A DNA stretch of 54,971 bases from Thermanaerothrix sp. (GTDB lineage: Bacteria > Synergistota > Synergistia > Synergistales > Synergistaceae): assembly GCA_026417795.1 (NCBI GenBank), contig JAOACP010000005.1, forward strand, positions 35,001-89,971. Direction: 5' to 3'. Both the position numbers and the translations under genes were made by a program. The notes below the pieces were generated by a model. The model made no database searches, was not told the DNA's origin, and was given only the letters and a program-made list of their open reading frames with translations. This document shows, in pieces, positions 24,839 through 35,451 of the stretch; within the stretch, counting starts at the first letter, position 1; each line of letters opens with the position of its first letter.

Positions 24839-25750
24839 CTAAAGGACCATGTTCACCACACAATCCAGCCGCCCCCCATCGGCAAGCCGATATATTCCGC
24901 CGCCAGCTGAATGTCTAACAAAGACCGCCCCACCGGCCATAAGCCCAGGGGAAATGCGAAAGCCAACGAGATCCTTCGCATGGATGGACGCCCCGTTGAC
25001 ACACTGCTTATCCAAACGTTCCGGCACGTCACCACAGGGCAAAAGAGAAAGGACCCTAGACGCTGGGACAACACGAGAGAGCAGATCCTCCCTGGGAAGC
25101 TCAAGGGCCACCGAAAACGGAACTGCATCCTTGACAGCGAAAGGACCCACGGACATCCTTCTAAGCCTTAAAACCGAGGCAACGGTTCCAAGGGCCGTTC
25201 CAAGATCCCGGACCACGGATCTAACATAGGTTCCCTTGCCGCATAAAACACCCAGGGAGAACACCCCTTCACGGTCCGGATATCGGAGTATATCTATACT
25301 ACGGATCATCACTTCCCTAGGGGCTATGTCCGGCATTTCCCCTGATCTGCTGATCTCATGGGCCCTCCTGCCTCCTACGTGGACCGCAGATATGACAGGT
25401 GGGCGCTGAAACCTGCAACCTAACATTGACGCCACAGCACGATCAACCTGCTCCGATGAAACCCTTGGGGGGTCCTCCCGATGTAGGATCTTGCCAGTCA
25501 TATCATCGGTGTCGGTCGAAACCCCCAACATGCCGTCAACCATATACTCCTTGGGGAAGGACATCACCAGCTCAGCCAGGCGGGTAGAGCGCCCTATAAG
25601 CAACACCAAAAGCCCGCTAGCTCCCGAGTCTAGGGTCCCGGCGTGTCCCACTTTAAGGGATCTGCCAAGCCTAGATCGTATCTGCTCTACACAGGCGGTG
25701 CTTCGAAGCCCCTCCTCCTTATCTATCAGAAGAAATCCGCTGAAGCACAT
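24839..25750 (-). CDS. truB: tRNA pseudouridine-55 synthase
   Basis: 303 aa. The catalytic Asp lies in GHAGTLDSGASGLL near residue 42. The N-terminus GFLLIDKEEG and the KGTYVRSVVRDLG motif near 170 are family marks. A PUA-like domain ends the protein. It makes the universal T-loop pseudouridine. The gene overlaps nrnA by 32 nt. Confidence 0.94.
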   Translation of the reverse strand: MCFSGFLLIDKEEGLRSTACVEQIRSRLGRSLKVGHAGTLDSGASGLLVLLIGRSTRLAELVMSFPKEYMVDGMLGVSTDTDDMTGKILHREDPPRVSSEQVDRAVASMLGCRFQRPPVISAVHVGGRRAHEISRSGEMPDIAPREVMIRSIDILRYPDREGVFSLGVLCGKGTYVRSVVRDLGTALGTVASVLRLRRMSVGPFAVKDAVPFSVALELPREDLLSRVVPASRVLSLLPCGDVPERLDKQCVNGASIHAKDLVGFRISPGLMAGGAVFVRHSAGGGIYRLADGGRLDCVVNMVL

Positions 25751-26717
25751 GAGACACCAGCTCTCTCAAAAGCATCCTGGCCCCCTCCGCAGGGGACGTC
25801 TTGAGCCTAAACCCAGCAGCCCTTTCATGGCCTCCACCGCCAAACAAGGTCGCGATCTCTCGGGCACTCACAGGCCGCCGGGTCCTAAGGCTCACCCTTG
25901 ATATATCCCCGCCATCCCTACTTATCAAGGCCCCCGCCATGGCCCTTGGGGTTGAGAATATCAGGTTGACCAATCCCTCCGTGGAAGCAGAACCGCAACC
26001 ACATTGTCTAAAATCATCCTCGTCTAACCACGATACCACCACTAAACCATCATCCGATGCGGAAACCCTGCACAGTGCCTTCCCCCACAGGCGAAGTATC
26101 CCCTCATCCATCGACCTGTTCAAAACATCATCCACAAAGGCCAAGTCAACCCCTTGTGACAGGAGGAATGCCGCAGCGTCAAAGGTAGCGGGGGTCACCG
26201 AGCTGAACCTAAAGGACCCCGTGTCGGTGGCAATAGCAACGTAAAGATCCGTTGCGATCGGCGCCGATAGGGATATATGGAGATCACGAAACATTCTGGC
26301 CACCATCTCACCAACCGCTGCAGCGGATGGATCAACCCAGTTGTAATCCCCAAAGAACGAGTTATCGCCATGGTGGTCCACGTTTACAACCACATCTTCG
26401 TCCACCCGAGGTATCCTCTCCATGGCCCTGGTAAAGTCGCTATGATCCAAAAAGAACCACCCAACAGGCTCATCCCCAAGGGATAATCTCACATCACGTG
26501 GATCAAGAAAACGAATATACTCCCCAGCGGAACTAAAAAAGCTGTATATCCGAGGCATCTCACTGGGACCACACCAAACGACCTTCTTACCCATGGACCT
26601 TAGGATAGACGAGACCGCACTTCCACACCCCAAGGTGTCGCCATCCGGTTTTTCGTGAGATACAACTATCCATCGTTGAAATCTCTCCACGAGGTCAAAG
26701 AATGGGATAGGCGTCAC
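25719..26717 (-). CDS. nrnA: DHH-family phosphoesterase, nanoRNase/pAp phosphatase (NrnA-like)
   Basis: 332 aa. The DHH domain carries HEKPDGDTLG (metal-binding Asp residues) near residue 20 and NVDHHGDN near 105. The C-terminal DHHA1 domain has GGGGHERAAGF near 290. Degrades short oligoribonucleotides and/or 3'-phosphoadenosine 5'-phosphate. The position between rbfA and truB is the normal place for this gene. It overlaps rbfA by 4 nt. Confidence 0.9.
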   Translation of the reverse strand: MTPIPFFDLVERFQRWIVVSHEKPDGDTLGCGSAVSSILRSMGKKVVWCGPSEMPRIYSFFSSAGEYIRFLDPRDVRLSLGDEPVGWFFLDHSDFTRAMERIPRVDEDVVVNVDHHGDNSFFGDYNWVDPSAAAVGEMVARMFRDLHISLSAPIATDLYVAIATDTGSFRFSSVTPATFDAAAFLLSQGVDLAFVDDVLNRSMDEGILRLWGKALCRVSASDDGLVVVSWLDEDDFRQCGCGSASTEGLVNLIFSTPRAMAGALISRDGGDISRVSLRTRRPVSAREIATLFGGGGHERAAGFRLKTSPAEGARMLLRELVSHVLQRISSDR

Positions 26718-27133
26718 TCGGAATCCTCCTCATCCTCCCACTCATACGACGTGTCGTCCTCCCCAGCCTCTTCAACGTTACCTGGAGCGGCGGCATAAGA
26801 CGATAAACGGTTTAACAGGGCCTCCACCCGTCCAGCCCGGTCCTCGGTATCGTCATAAACAAACCTAAACTCCGGTATCTTCCTAAGCCTCATCTCCTTG
26901 CCCAAGAGGCCTCTAATGAGGCCCCCAACCTCCTCAAGGCCTGACTTGACTTCATCCACGGTGGATCTGTCCAGAACAGTGAAGTAAACCTTGGCCACGC
27001 TAAGGTCTTTAGAACAGGCCACCGCGGTCAATATGGCCATCCTCGCCTTCTCATTCTTAATCCTGCCCTGGAGCAGGATCGATATCTCCCTTAAGAATTC
27101 CTTGTTAAGTCTTTCAATCCGAAAGGTCGTCAT
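26714..27133 (-). CDS. rbfA: 30S ribosome-binding factor RbfA
   Basis: 139 aa from ATG at 27133 (MTTFRIERLNKEF). The longer frame to 27199 runs back through ylxP and is rejected. The KH-like fold is recognised from the RIERLNKEFLREIS start, the LSVAKVYFTV strand, and IPEFRFVYDD near 95. The C-terminal acidic tail (YEWEDEEDSE) is prominent. Assists 16S 5'-end maturation. Overlaps ylxP by 20 nt. Confidence 0.88.
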   Translation of the reverse strand: MTTFRIERLNKEFLREISILLQGRIKNEKARMAILTAVACSKDLSVAKVYFTVLDRSTVDEVKSGLEEVGGLIRGLLGKEMRLRKIPEFRFVYDDTEDRAGRVEALLNRLSSYAAAPGNVEEAGEDDTSYEWEDEEDSE

Positions 27134-27440
27134 CGCAAAAAACCTCTTCCAAAAAATCCAGGATCTCAAGGCCGTTATCCTCCGCCATGCGGGCAACAAA
27201 TGATTTAACGGCTTCGATCCTTCCTATCAGCTCGGAATTACAAGAACTCGCCAGAGCAAACCCCAATGCCACCGCCCCATAATCCCCATCGGGGCTGAGG
27301 TCCGCCAGGGAAACATTGAACTTGCCTCTAGCCTGATCCTGAACGGAGCGGATCCAACTCCTCCTATCCTTCAGGCACGAGAACATGGGACCTGTAAGCT
27401 CTACCCTCAAGTACCCCACCCATCCTCTAAGCCCTCCCAT
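27114..27440 (-). CDS. ylxP: DUF503/YlxP family protein
   Basis: 108 aa. The pattern VGYLRVELTGPMFSCLKDRRSWIRSVQDQARGKFNVSLADL is characteristic of the small DUF503 family encoded between infB and rbfA in many Gram-positive and related bacteria. Function not firmly established; thought to be linked to ribosome assembly by context. The acidic C-terminus overlaps rbfA. Confidence 0.85.
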   Translation of the reverse strand: MGGLRGWVGYLRVELTGPMFSCLKDRRSWIRSVQDQARGKFNVSLADLSPDGDYGAVALGFALASSCNSELIGRIEAVKSFVARMAEDNGLEILDFLEEVFCDDDLSD

Positions 27441-27461
27441 GGCGGACCCCCGTAATTTCTG

Positions 27462-29483
27462 CTAATCCAGGTGACGCTTTTCCTTCACCAGCTCGTAGGC
27501 CTCCACCACGTCTCCCTCTCTGAAGTCCTGGAAGTTTTGGAAGCTCAAACCGCACTCATAGCCGGCGGAGACCTCCCTTACATCATCCTTAAACCGCTTA
27601 AGGGTGGCCAGGGCTCCTTCCCATATGACCACTCCCTCCCTGATGAGTCGGACCTTGGCGTTACGCCTTATAAGTCCTTCCTGGACATAACAACCAGCGA
27701 TCTTACCCACCTTAGGAACCTTGAAGACCGCTCGAATCTCCACCTGGCCAAGTATGTTCTCCCTTATGGTCGGGGACAGCATGCCTTCCAACGCCGCTTT
27801 TACGTCGTCCAAAACGTCGTATATAACCCTGTAAAGCCTTATCTGAACCCCTTCGTTCTCCGCTATCTTCTTCGCATTGGCGTCGGGCCTCACGTTAAAA
27901 CCTATTATTATGGCGTTCGAGGCCGAAGCCAGCATAACATCGCTCTCCGAGATCCTCCCGACCCCTTCGTGAACGATGTTTATGCCCACCTCATCGGTGC
28001 TCATCTTCAAGAGCGAAGACCTAAAGGCCTCCACGGAGCCCTGGACATCACACTTTAGAACAAGGTTGAGCTGGGGAGCCTCACCGCCCTCCTGCATCCT
28101 CTCATATAGTTCCTCCAGCGTAAGACGGGACTCCTTCTTAACCTCCGCATTCCTCTTCTCTTGAAGGTGCATCTGGTAAAGTTCTCTGGCTTCCTTTTCA
28201 TCCGCAACCCTCTCAAAGGTTTCACCCGGCTGCGGCACCGACTCAAAGCCCAGTATCTCCACCGGAGTGCTTGGACCCGCCGCGTCAACGAAATTACCCC
28301 GGTGGTCCAGCATGGCCCTTATCTTGCCCCACGTGGAGTTGGTCCTTATCACATGGCCTCTTCGGAGAGTTCCTTCCTGGACTATCACGGTTGCCACCGG
28401 CCCCTTGCCCTTATCCAGGTTGGCTTCCACCACGGTCCCCCTGGGCTCTGCATTGGGATCCGCCTTAAGCTCCTCCATCTCCGCCACCAGAAGGACCATC
28501 TCCAGCAACTGGTCCACACCCAATCCGGACTTGGCTGCCACTTCCACCATTACGGTGTCGCCGCCCCACTCCTCGGGCACCAGGCCATGATCCGAAAGCT
28601 GCTGGCGCACCCGATCAGGTCTGGCCTCGGGCTTATCCACCTTGTTTATCGCCACGATTATCGGCACTCCCGCAGCTTTTGCATGGTTGAGGGCCTCAAG
28701 AGTCTGGGGCATGACCCCGTCATCCGCCGCCACCACAAGGATAGCTATGTCCGTAACCTTGGCTCCCCTGGCCCGCATGGCAGTAAACGCCTCGTGACCC
28801 GGCGTGTCCAAAAAAACTATCCTCTTCCCACCATAGTCAACCACCGAGGCTCCTATGTGCTGAGTTATACCCCCAGCCTCCTTGTCCGCCACCTTGGTCT
28901 TCCTTATGAAGTCCAACAAGGTGGTCTTCCCGTGATCAACATGCCCCATTACGGTCACTATGGGGGGTCTTGGCTGCACTTGACCAGAGGATGCAGGGAC
29001 CTCCTTCTTGGATTTGGACTTACCCTTGCCGGCCGCGGACTTATCCTTCTTCGACTTAACATTAACATCCTCTGGACCAGGGGTCACATCAAGATTCCCC
29101 TGGGAGGGCTCAAAGACAACCCCAAAGTGCTTGGACAGGACCGCCAAAACCTTCTCATCCGCCACGGCAGAGGCGGGAGCCATCATGCCGGCCTCAACCA
29201 ACACCTTTACCACTCCGCCAGGGGTCTGGCCTAAGGCCTTAGCGATATCACCAACGCTGCAGCCAGGCCTATATTGCACCTTTGGAGTATCTTTAGACTC
29301 ATTCTCTTCTCTACCGCCGCCAAGAACCGTATCCTCCACCAGCTGGGCCACATCGGCATCTATGGAGCTCATGTGGGTCTTAACGTCCACGCCTAAGTCC
29401 TTCAATATATCCATCAGCTCTCCGTTGGTCTTCCCCAACATCTTAGCCAGTTCATAAACCCTTATCTTGCTCAACAGTATCAC
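27462..29483 (-). CDS. infB: Translation initiation factor IF-2
   Basis: 673 aa GTPase that places fMet-tRNA on the 30S subunit. Two IF2-N modules ([22 protein letters not shown] and [20 protein letters not shown]) are joined by a charged Lys/Ser linker. The G domain follows, with [17 protein letters not shown] and NKVDK, then the beta-barrel and C-terminal domains. GTG start at 29483 with AAGGGGAG immediately upstream. It overlaps the L7Ae-like gene by 32 nt. Shorter than E. coli IF-2 because the linker is short. Confidence 0.95.
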   Translation of the reverse strand: MILLSKIRVYELAKMLGKTNGELMDILKDLGVDVKTHMSSIDADVAQLVEDTVLGGGREENESKDTPKVQYRPGCSVGDIAKALGQTPGGVVKVLVEAGMMAPASAVADEKVLAVLSKHFGVVFEPSQGNLDVTPGPEDVNVKSKKDKSAAGKGKSKSKKEVPASSGQVQPRPPIVTVMGHVDHGKTTLLDFIRKTKVADKEAGGITQHIGASVVDYGGKRIVFLDTPGHEAFTAMRARGAKVTDIAILVVAADDGVMPQTLEALNHAKAAGVPIIVAINKVDKPEARPDRVRQQLSDHGLVPEEWGGDTVMVEVAAKSGLGVDQLLEMVLLVAEMEELKADPNAEPRGTVVEANLDKGKGPVATVIVQEGTLRRGHVIRTNSTWGKIRAMLDHRGNFVDAAGPSTPVEILGFESVPQPGETFERVADEKEARELYQMHLQEKRNAEVKKESRLTLEELYERMQEGGEAPQLNLVLKCDVQGSVEAFRSSLLKMSTDEVGINIVHEGVGRISESDVMLASASNAIIIGFNVRPDANAKKIAENEGVQIRLYRVIYDVLDDVKAALEGMLSPTIRENILGQVEIRAVFKVPKVGKIAGCYVQEGLIRRNAKVRLIREGVVIWEGALATLKRFKDDVREVSAGYECGLSFQNFQDFREGDVVEAYELVKEKRHLD

Positions 29484-29793
29484 TCTCCCCTTCTAAAAGA
29501 GACGCCAGCGACCGCCCCATCGGATCCGACAAGGGGATCGCCACCACGTTAACCGCCCTGGTACCCAGCGAACAACCAACTTCAGCGGAGTCAACACCAT
29601 TTAACCTATACACCGCACAACCGGTGCGACAAAATTTAAGCAGCAACTTGTCAGGACAGTCGCCCGATGCCAAGACCACCCAGGCGCTTGGCCTATCACA
29701 AACAGCCCTCATCGCCCTATCTTGACCATAGGCTATGACCCCACGACGCCTCATTAACCCTATAAGCCCCAAAAGTCTCCTAGGGTCAACCAT
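29452..29793 (-). CDS. L7Ae/YlxQ-family ribosomal-type protein
   Basis: 113 aa. The L7Ae fold is inferred from the N-terminal LLGLIGLMRRRGVIAYGQDRAMRAV pattern, WVVLASGDCPDK and the following beta-alpha pattern. Members bind K-turn RNA; the bacterial YlxQ role is unclear. It lies between rnpM(ylxR) and infB, the conserved place, overlapping both. Confidence 0.8.
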   Translation of the reverse strand: MVDPRRLLGLIGLMRRRGVIAYGQDRAMRAVCDRPSAWVVLASGDCPDKLLLKFCRTGCAVYRLNGVDSAEVGCSLGTRAVNVVAIPLSDPMGRSLASLLEGESDTVEQDKGL

Positions 29794-30076
29794 CAGATGT
29801 TTCCGCCTCCAGGGCTCTAAGCAGATCCTCCAAGTCCCTTATAACCTCGGGCCCCACGTCCACCCGAAGGGACCTCTGGAGGGCTTTTTTCTTCACCGCC
29901 AAAGCCAGGCACGATAAGTTAGGGCACAAATAGGCGCCTCGGCCAGGAGCCCGCCCGGACCTGTCAAGATGCACCTTCCCCTCCGGAGATCTAACCACCC
30001 TGACAAGGCCTCGCTTTGGAGCCTCGGTACCACATGCCACACAACGTCTTGGACGGCGCCGCTTCTCCTGTACCAA
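29786..30076 (-). CDS. rnpM: YlxR/RnpM family RNA-binding protein
   Basis: 96 aa. RRCVACG near residue 12 and the GRGAYLC signature near 50 identify the YlxR family, shown in B. subtilis to modulate RNase P. TTG start 2 nt after nusA, with GGAGAAGGA upstream. Sits between nusA and the L7Ae-like gene as in most bacteria. Confidence 0.88.
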   Translation of the reverse strand: MVQEKRRRPRRCVACGTEAPKRGLVRVVRSPEGKVHLDRSGRAPGRGAYLCPNLSCLALAVKKKALQRSLRVDVGPEVIRDLEDLLRALEAETSDG

Positions 30077-30078
30077 TC

Positions 30079-31188
30079 CTAATCCTTCTCCCCGCCTGCA
30101 TCGGCCATTATGTCTTCAAAAAGATCCTTCAGGGTAGGAAGCCTTTCGGGCTCCAAGACCTTTATGTCTATCTTCCAGCCCGTAAGCCGAGCGGCAAGCC
30201 TCACGTTCTGACCGGCCTTGCCTATCGCCAAAGACAGCTGATCCGGCCTTACGTACACCCTGAGGGCCTTCTCCTGATCAAGCATAGGCTCCACCTTAAC
30301 CGCCTTGGCTGGCGAAAGGGCGTTCCTCACGTATACCATGGGGTCGCTGCTCCAGGGTATGACGTCAACCCGCTCACCGCCCAATTCGTCCATAACCGAT
30401 TTTATCCTCGTTCCCTTAGGACCAACACAGGCACCCACCGGGTCAACGTTGGCGTCAAGGGATTGGACCGCCACCTTTGACCTACCACCAGCCTCCCGCA
30501 CGATGTTCTTTATCTCTATGATGCCGTCCCTTATCTCCGGAACCTCCAGCTCGAACAACTTTCTTAAAAGCCCGGGATGGGTCCTCGACACCACTATGCG
30601 GGGCCCCTTGGTGGTCTGCCTTACGTCCAGAAGGAAGAACTTAAATCGATCCGAAACCCTGTAAGTCTCCCCTAAGATCCTCTCCTCCCTGGGGAGTATG
30701 GCCTCGGTCCTGTCATTTAAGCGAACCAGAATCTGGTCTCCCTCTATCTTAAATATTACCCCCTGCACCAGATCCCCGGTCTTGTCTGCAAACTCCTCAA
30801 AGATAATCTGCCTTTCCGCGTCCTTCAGACGTTGAATTATGACCTGCCTTGCGGTCTGGGCTGCTATACGACCAAAGTTCTCAGGGAATACTTCTATCCT
30901 TATTACATCCCCAATCTCCACGTCCGAAAAACCCATCTTCCTGGCATCTTCCAAGGATATCTCCGTATCCGGATTATCCACACAAGACACCACCTGTTTG
31001 ACCTCTGAGAGGAATATCTCCCCGTTCTCAAAGTCTATGAATACCTCTACGTTCTGGTTTCCCCCCTTAAACTTCCTGTAAGCGGACACCAAAGCAGCCT
31101 CCAGGCTGGACGATATGATGTCAAGAGACAACCCCTTCTCCGCCTCAAGCTGCTTAAGGGCCCTGGTAAAATCCCTTCCCAAGATCAT
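30079..31188 (-). CDS. nusA: Transcription termination/antitermination factor NusA
   Basis: 369 aa: N-terminal RNA-polymerase-binding domain (about 1-125), S1 domain (about 135-200) and two KH domains (about 200-345, including DPVGACVGPKGTRIKSVMDELGGERVDV). No C-terminal acidic repeats, like Gram-positive NusA. It stimulates pausing and intrinsic termination. That is relevant because a terminator lies in the leader of its own operon. Confidence 0.95.
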   Translation of the reverse strand: MILGRDFTRALKQLEAEKGLSLDIISSSLEAALVSAYRKFKGGNQNVEVFIDFENGEIFLSEVKQVVSCVDNPDTEISLEDARKMGFSDVEIGDVIRIEVFPENFGRIAAQTARQVIIQRLKDAERQIIFEEFADKTGDLVQGVIFKIEGDQILVRLNDRTEAILPREERILGETYRVSDRFKFFLLDVRQTTKGPRIVVSRTHPGLLRKLFELEVPEIRDGIIEIKNIVREAGGRSKVAVQSLDANVDPVGACVGPKGTRIKSVMDELGGERVDVIPWSSDPMVYVRNALSPAKAVKVEPMLDQEKALRVYVRPDQLSLAIGKAGQNVRLAARLTGWKIDIKVLEPERLPTLKDLFEDIMADAGGEKD

Positions 31189-31234
31189 GAAAAAACTCCC
31201 CCGTTTCCGTTAATCTGCTTCTGCTGATGATCCC

Positions 31235-31684
31235 TTAGTCACAAAGCCTGGGATTCCTAAGCTCATCCCAAGGGCAGATCATTTCCTCCCCCTCTTGGAT
31301 GAGCCTTACCCTGCCATCAGGCATAACCTGATCTATAAAAAATGTCCTCTTCTTCCCCTTACCCATTGATATCTTGATCTTCCGTCCCATGAAACGCCTG
31401 AAGTCATCCAGACAGAGCAAAGGCCTCTGAGGCCCTGGAGATGAAACCTCCAGATAATACCTGTCCTTTATGCCGCCATCTTCATGACTATCCAATAGCT
31501 CATTAATGCGTCTAGAAACTGCCTCGCAATCCGAAAGACCAACCGGGTAATCCAGAGAATCTATGGTTACCCTTAAAACCTGGGCTCCCATCTCCCTTGC
31601 TACCTTAACCTCCAAACATATGTAACCCATTTCCCCAACCATACGCTTTATGTCATCACGCAAGCGAAATCCTGCTACCGCCAA
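31235..31684 (-). CDS. rimP: Ribosome maturation factor RimP
   Basis: 149 aa from a TTG at 31684, chosen because GGAGGTG lies 6 nt upstream and the product then starts at the family's usual place. The long frame to 31789 runs through the leader terminator. Family marks are VLRVTIDS, the SxxINELLD helix and YYLEVSSPGPQRPL near residue 78. Works in 30S assembly. First gene of rimP-nusA-rnpM-L7Ae-infB-ylxP-rbfA-nrnA-truB-ribF. Confidence 0.88.
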   Translation of the reverse strand: MAVAGFRLRDDIKRMVGEMGYICLEVKVAREMGAQVLRVTIDSLDYPVGLSDCEAVSRRINELLDSHEDGGIKDRYYLEVSSPGPQRPLLCLDDFRRFMGRKIKISMGKGKKRTFFIDQVMPDGRVRLIQEGEEMICPWDELRNPRLCD

Positions 31685-31716
31685 TGCAGCCACCTCCATG
31701 GCAAGGGGGACGGAAC

Positions 31717-31747
31717 AAAAAACGAAGAGTGGGATATAACCCACTCT
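31717..31747 (-). terminator. Intrinsic terminator inside the rimP-nusA leader (candidate attenuator)
   Basis: Perfect 8-bp stem (31740-31747 with 31726-31733), 6-nt loop, then TCGTTTTTTG on the minus strand. It ends about 33 nt before the rimP start codon, leaving no room for a promoter downstream, so all rimP-nusA transcription must pass through it. Confidence 0.8.
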
Positions 31748-31807
31748 CCAAACGCTAAACCCACCGGCTGTAGAAATCGCACAAGGCACAAAGGCTACTC
31801 TTTTCTC

Positions 31808-31836
31808 ATTATATTACACCGTTACCGCTAAGGGAA
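31808..31836 (-). promoter_or_regulatory. Putative rimP operon promoter
   Basis: TATAAT at 31813-31808 on the minus strand with a weak -35 (TTCCCT) 17 bp upstream. The implied leader to rimP is about 115 nt and contains the terminator at 31747-31717. Confidence 0.5.
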
Positions 31837-31842
31837 GGACCA

Positions 31843-32022
31843 TCACAGGTTCATATCGGCGGTAAACTCTGCCCACCAATCGTCCATACCCATCAGGAAG
31901 TCCTCCTCCGGCATGCTCTCCAGGGAGTCATCGCTGAACACGTCAAGCTCTAGATCGGGAAGCATCATGATCCCATCCTTATAGATATCACCAAAATCCT
32001 CGGGAACGTGAAACACCCTCAT
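31843..32022 (-). CDS. Small acidic protein of unknown function
   Basis: 59 codons, ATG at 32022 with GGGGGTGA upstream, 15 nt after guaB. The product is strongly acidic (about a third Asp/Glu) with MPEEDFLMGMDDWWAEFTAD near the C-terminus. Codon choice resembles neighbouring genes and the frame is clean, so it is probably real. It contains no domain I recognise. It fills the gap between guaB and the rimP promoter. Confidence 0.6.
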   Translation of the reverse strand: MRVFHVPEDFGDIYKDGIMMLPDLELDVFSDDSLESMPEEDFLMGMDDWWAEFTADMNL

Positions 32023-32037
32023 CGTGCATCACCCCCG

Positions 32038-33531
<1,494 letters not shown>

Positions 33532-33550
33532 TTATAAAAAAAGCTGGGCC

Positions 33551-34327
33551 CTATCTACCGCCCACCCTTTTGACGTGACCTATTACCTCCACCAACACCT
33601 TAGCAACTCCTTGGCTTTTGAACCCCAGAAGCTCCGCCGCAGCCCTTGAAACATCCAGTATCCGCCCTCGGTGCTCCCTAAAACGGTCCACCACCCTAAC
33701 CACCACCGTCTTACCCGAAGCCAGGTTCTTTATCCTCAGCAACGTTCCAAAGGGCAGGTCCTTAGCCGCCGCCACCAGCTCATTGCCGGAATAGACTTCT
33801 CCGTTGGCAAACTTTCTGCCAACCATGGACTCCCCACCATACCAGGATATGGTCCCCTCCGCCATCCTCCCGCCTCGGAGGTTAAACCGCTCATCCTCTC
33901 CCACAGGAGCTCCCCTTCCAAGTACATCGTAAATCCGCGAAAGAATCAGAAGAGCTGTAAACTTGGGAGGAAGCCTTAAAAGTCCCGAATGATCCGCCTT
34001 AACTTCCATAAGGTCATCTTGTCCAACCCTAAGAAACCACCGATCCCCTTGTTTTGTAACCCTAAGGGCAGATATGTTAAAACCCCTGGATAAAGCGCTG
34101 TTTAAAGCATCGGAGGCGGACCTAGCATCCACCTCCGATGAAATGGGAAACCTCCAGATCTCCTCCCCGTAGAGAGACCATACCGCCACCTCCTCAGCGG
34201 TTGAAACCTCGGAGGCAACGCTTCCCAGAAGTAAATCAGCAAAACCAAGCAGAAACGAAACGCATAGGAGAACCGGCGCTAAAACCCATACCTTCTCAAA
34301 GTGGCCACGGAATGACAAATCATGCAC
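33551..34327 (-). CDS. RlpA-like double-psi beta-barrel lipoprotein/cell-wall protein
   Basis: 258 aa. An N-terminal hydrophobic stretch (VWVLAPVLLCVSFLLGFADLLL, about 13-34) acts as signal or anchor. The C-terminal RlpA domain (about 155-250) has GTISWYGGESMVGRKFANGE, LPFGTLLRIKNL and VRVVDRFR. RlpA-family proteins are septal peptidoglycan lytic transglycosylases or related wall binders. No SPOR domain is present. The middle region (35-150) is unrecognised. It overlaps the ispDF end by 49 nt. Confidence 0.8.
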   Translation of the reverse strand: MHDLSFRGHFEKVWVLAPVLLCVSFLLGFADLLLGSVASEVSTAEEVAVWSLYGEEIWRFPISSEVDARSASDALNSALSRGFNISALRVTKQGDRWFLRVGQDDLMEVKADHSGLLRLPPKFTALLILSRIYDVLGRGAPVGEDERFNLRGGRMAEGTISWYGGESMVGRKFANGEVYSGNELVAAAKDLPFGTLLRIKNLASGKTVVVRVVDRFREHRGRILDVSRAAAELLGFKSQGVAKVLVEVIGHVKRVGGR

Positions 34328-35451
34328 TCCCCTCTGCCCACCGCCCCCACATTTTCCCCGGATTTTACCTTAACATTGACCAAATTTAAACCCCCAAACA
34401 CCGACGAAATTTTCGACTTAATCGGAGATATCCAAGAGGAAAGTTTGGGAACCTGGGCCGTTATGGTAACATCTACCCACTCCAACGTGAATCCAAGTTC
34501 AACCACCCGCAGGTAAACCTGTCTTAATAACTCAAGGCTGTAGGCGCCGCGATACGCTGCATCGGAAGCTGGGAAAAGAGTACCTATGTCAGGCTCACCG
34601 GCGGCACCAAGGAGGGCGTCCGCAATCGCATGGCACACCACGTCACCATCGGAATGCCCTAAAAGCCCCATCGGAGCCCCATCAATGGTTACACCCCCAA
34701 GCACCAAAGGTCTTCCGGGTACCAGAGGGTGAACATCGTAACCATGACCACATCGAAATCCCAATCCCTCCGTCATAGCCACCGCCACCTTCCAATCCCA
34801 CTCTTCGGTTATCTTGAAGAGTTTTCTGTCCCCCTCAACCCAGCCAACATCCCATCCGGCTTCAAGCCAAGCTTCCGCCTCATCCTTAAACCCCTCACCC
34901 CTTAAAAGGGCGGCCATCAATCTCTCCCGTTCAAAGGCCTGCGGTGTCTGGGTCAGCCGCAGGGATGACCTGTCCAGGGTACCACATATCATCCCTGCTT
35001 GGATTGATCGCACCGAGTCGTTGCACTGGACCACCGGTATTGCAGCCCCCCTCTTCTCCGCCACCTCCATCAATCTAAGGCAAAGATCCTCACTAAGGAA
35101 AGGTCTTGCTGCATCGTGGACCATCACCATGTCACCGGAGGCTGCCCTAACTCCAGCTATAACCGAAAGATACCGCTCGCTGCCACCGGACACCGTGACC
35201 AACGGCATTGGAGAAAAAAGATCCTCAAAGGTACGCCGAACCGGCCAATGATCTTCCATATCCGAAGGAAGGACGAGGACCACTTCTCCAACAAGCCCCC
35301 GTTCCCAAAGCCTCCTTGGAGCCTCGCAACTCCAAGCCCAAAGAGGACGCCCATTAAGGCGTCTAAACTGCTTTGGCTCCCCTCCAAGCCTCACCCCGCC
35401 TCCAGCAGCCACGCATATAAAGGACCAGCAGGATCTTCTATCGTTCATCAT
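34279..35451 (-). CDS. ispDF: Bifunctional IspD-IspF (MEP pathway)
   Basis: 390-aa fusion. The N-terminal IspD cytidylyltransferase domain (about 1-225) has VAAGGGVRLGGEPKQFRRLNGRPL and VHDAARPF. The C-terminal 2-C-methyl-D-erythritol 2,4-cyclodiphosphate synthase domain (about 230-390) has GHGYDVHPL and GHSDGDVVCHAIADALLGA. Together they perform steps 3 and 5 of isoprenoid precursor synthesis. It overlaps the upstream PIN-TRAM gene by ATGA. Fused ispDF occurs in several phyla. Confidence 0.94.
   Translation of the reverse strand: MMNDRRSCWSFICVAAGGGVRLGGEPKQFRRLNGRPLWAWSCEAPRRLWERGLVGEVVLVLPSDMEDHWPVRRTFEDLFSPMPLVTVSGGSERYLSVIAGVRAASGDMVMVHDAARPFLSEDLCLRLMEVAEKRGAAIPVVQCNDSVRSIQAGMICGTLDRSSLRLTQTPQAFERERLMAALLRGEGFKDEAEAWLEAGWDVGWVEGDRKLFKITEEWDWKVAVAMTEGLGFRCGHGYDVHPLVPGRPLVLGGVTIDGAPMGLLGHSDGDVVCHAIADALLGAAGEPDIGTLFPASDAAYRGAYSLELLRQVYLRVVELGFTLEWVDVTITAQVPKLSSWISPIKSKISSVFGGLNLVNVKVKSGENVGAVGRGECMICHSVATLRRYGF

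Noticed and set aside
28161-29234. A 357-codon plus-strand frame antisense to infB
   Set aside because: Opposite-strand shadow of IF-2; composition and repeats mirror its codons.
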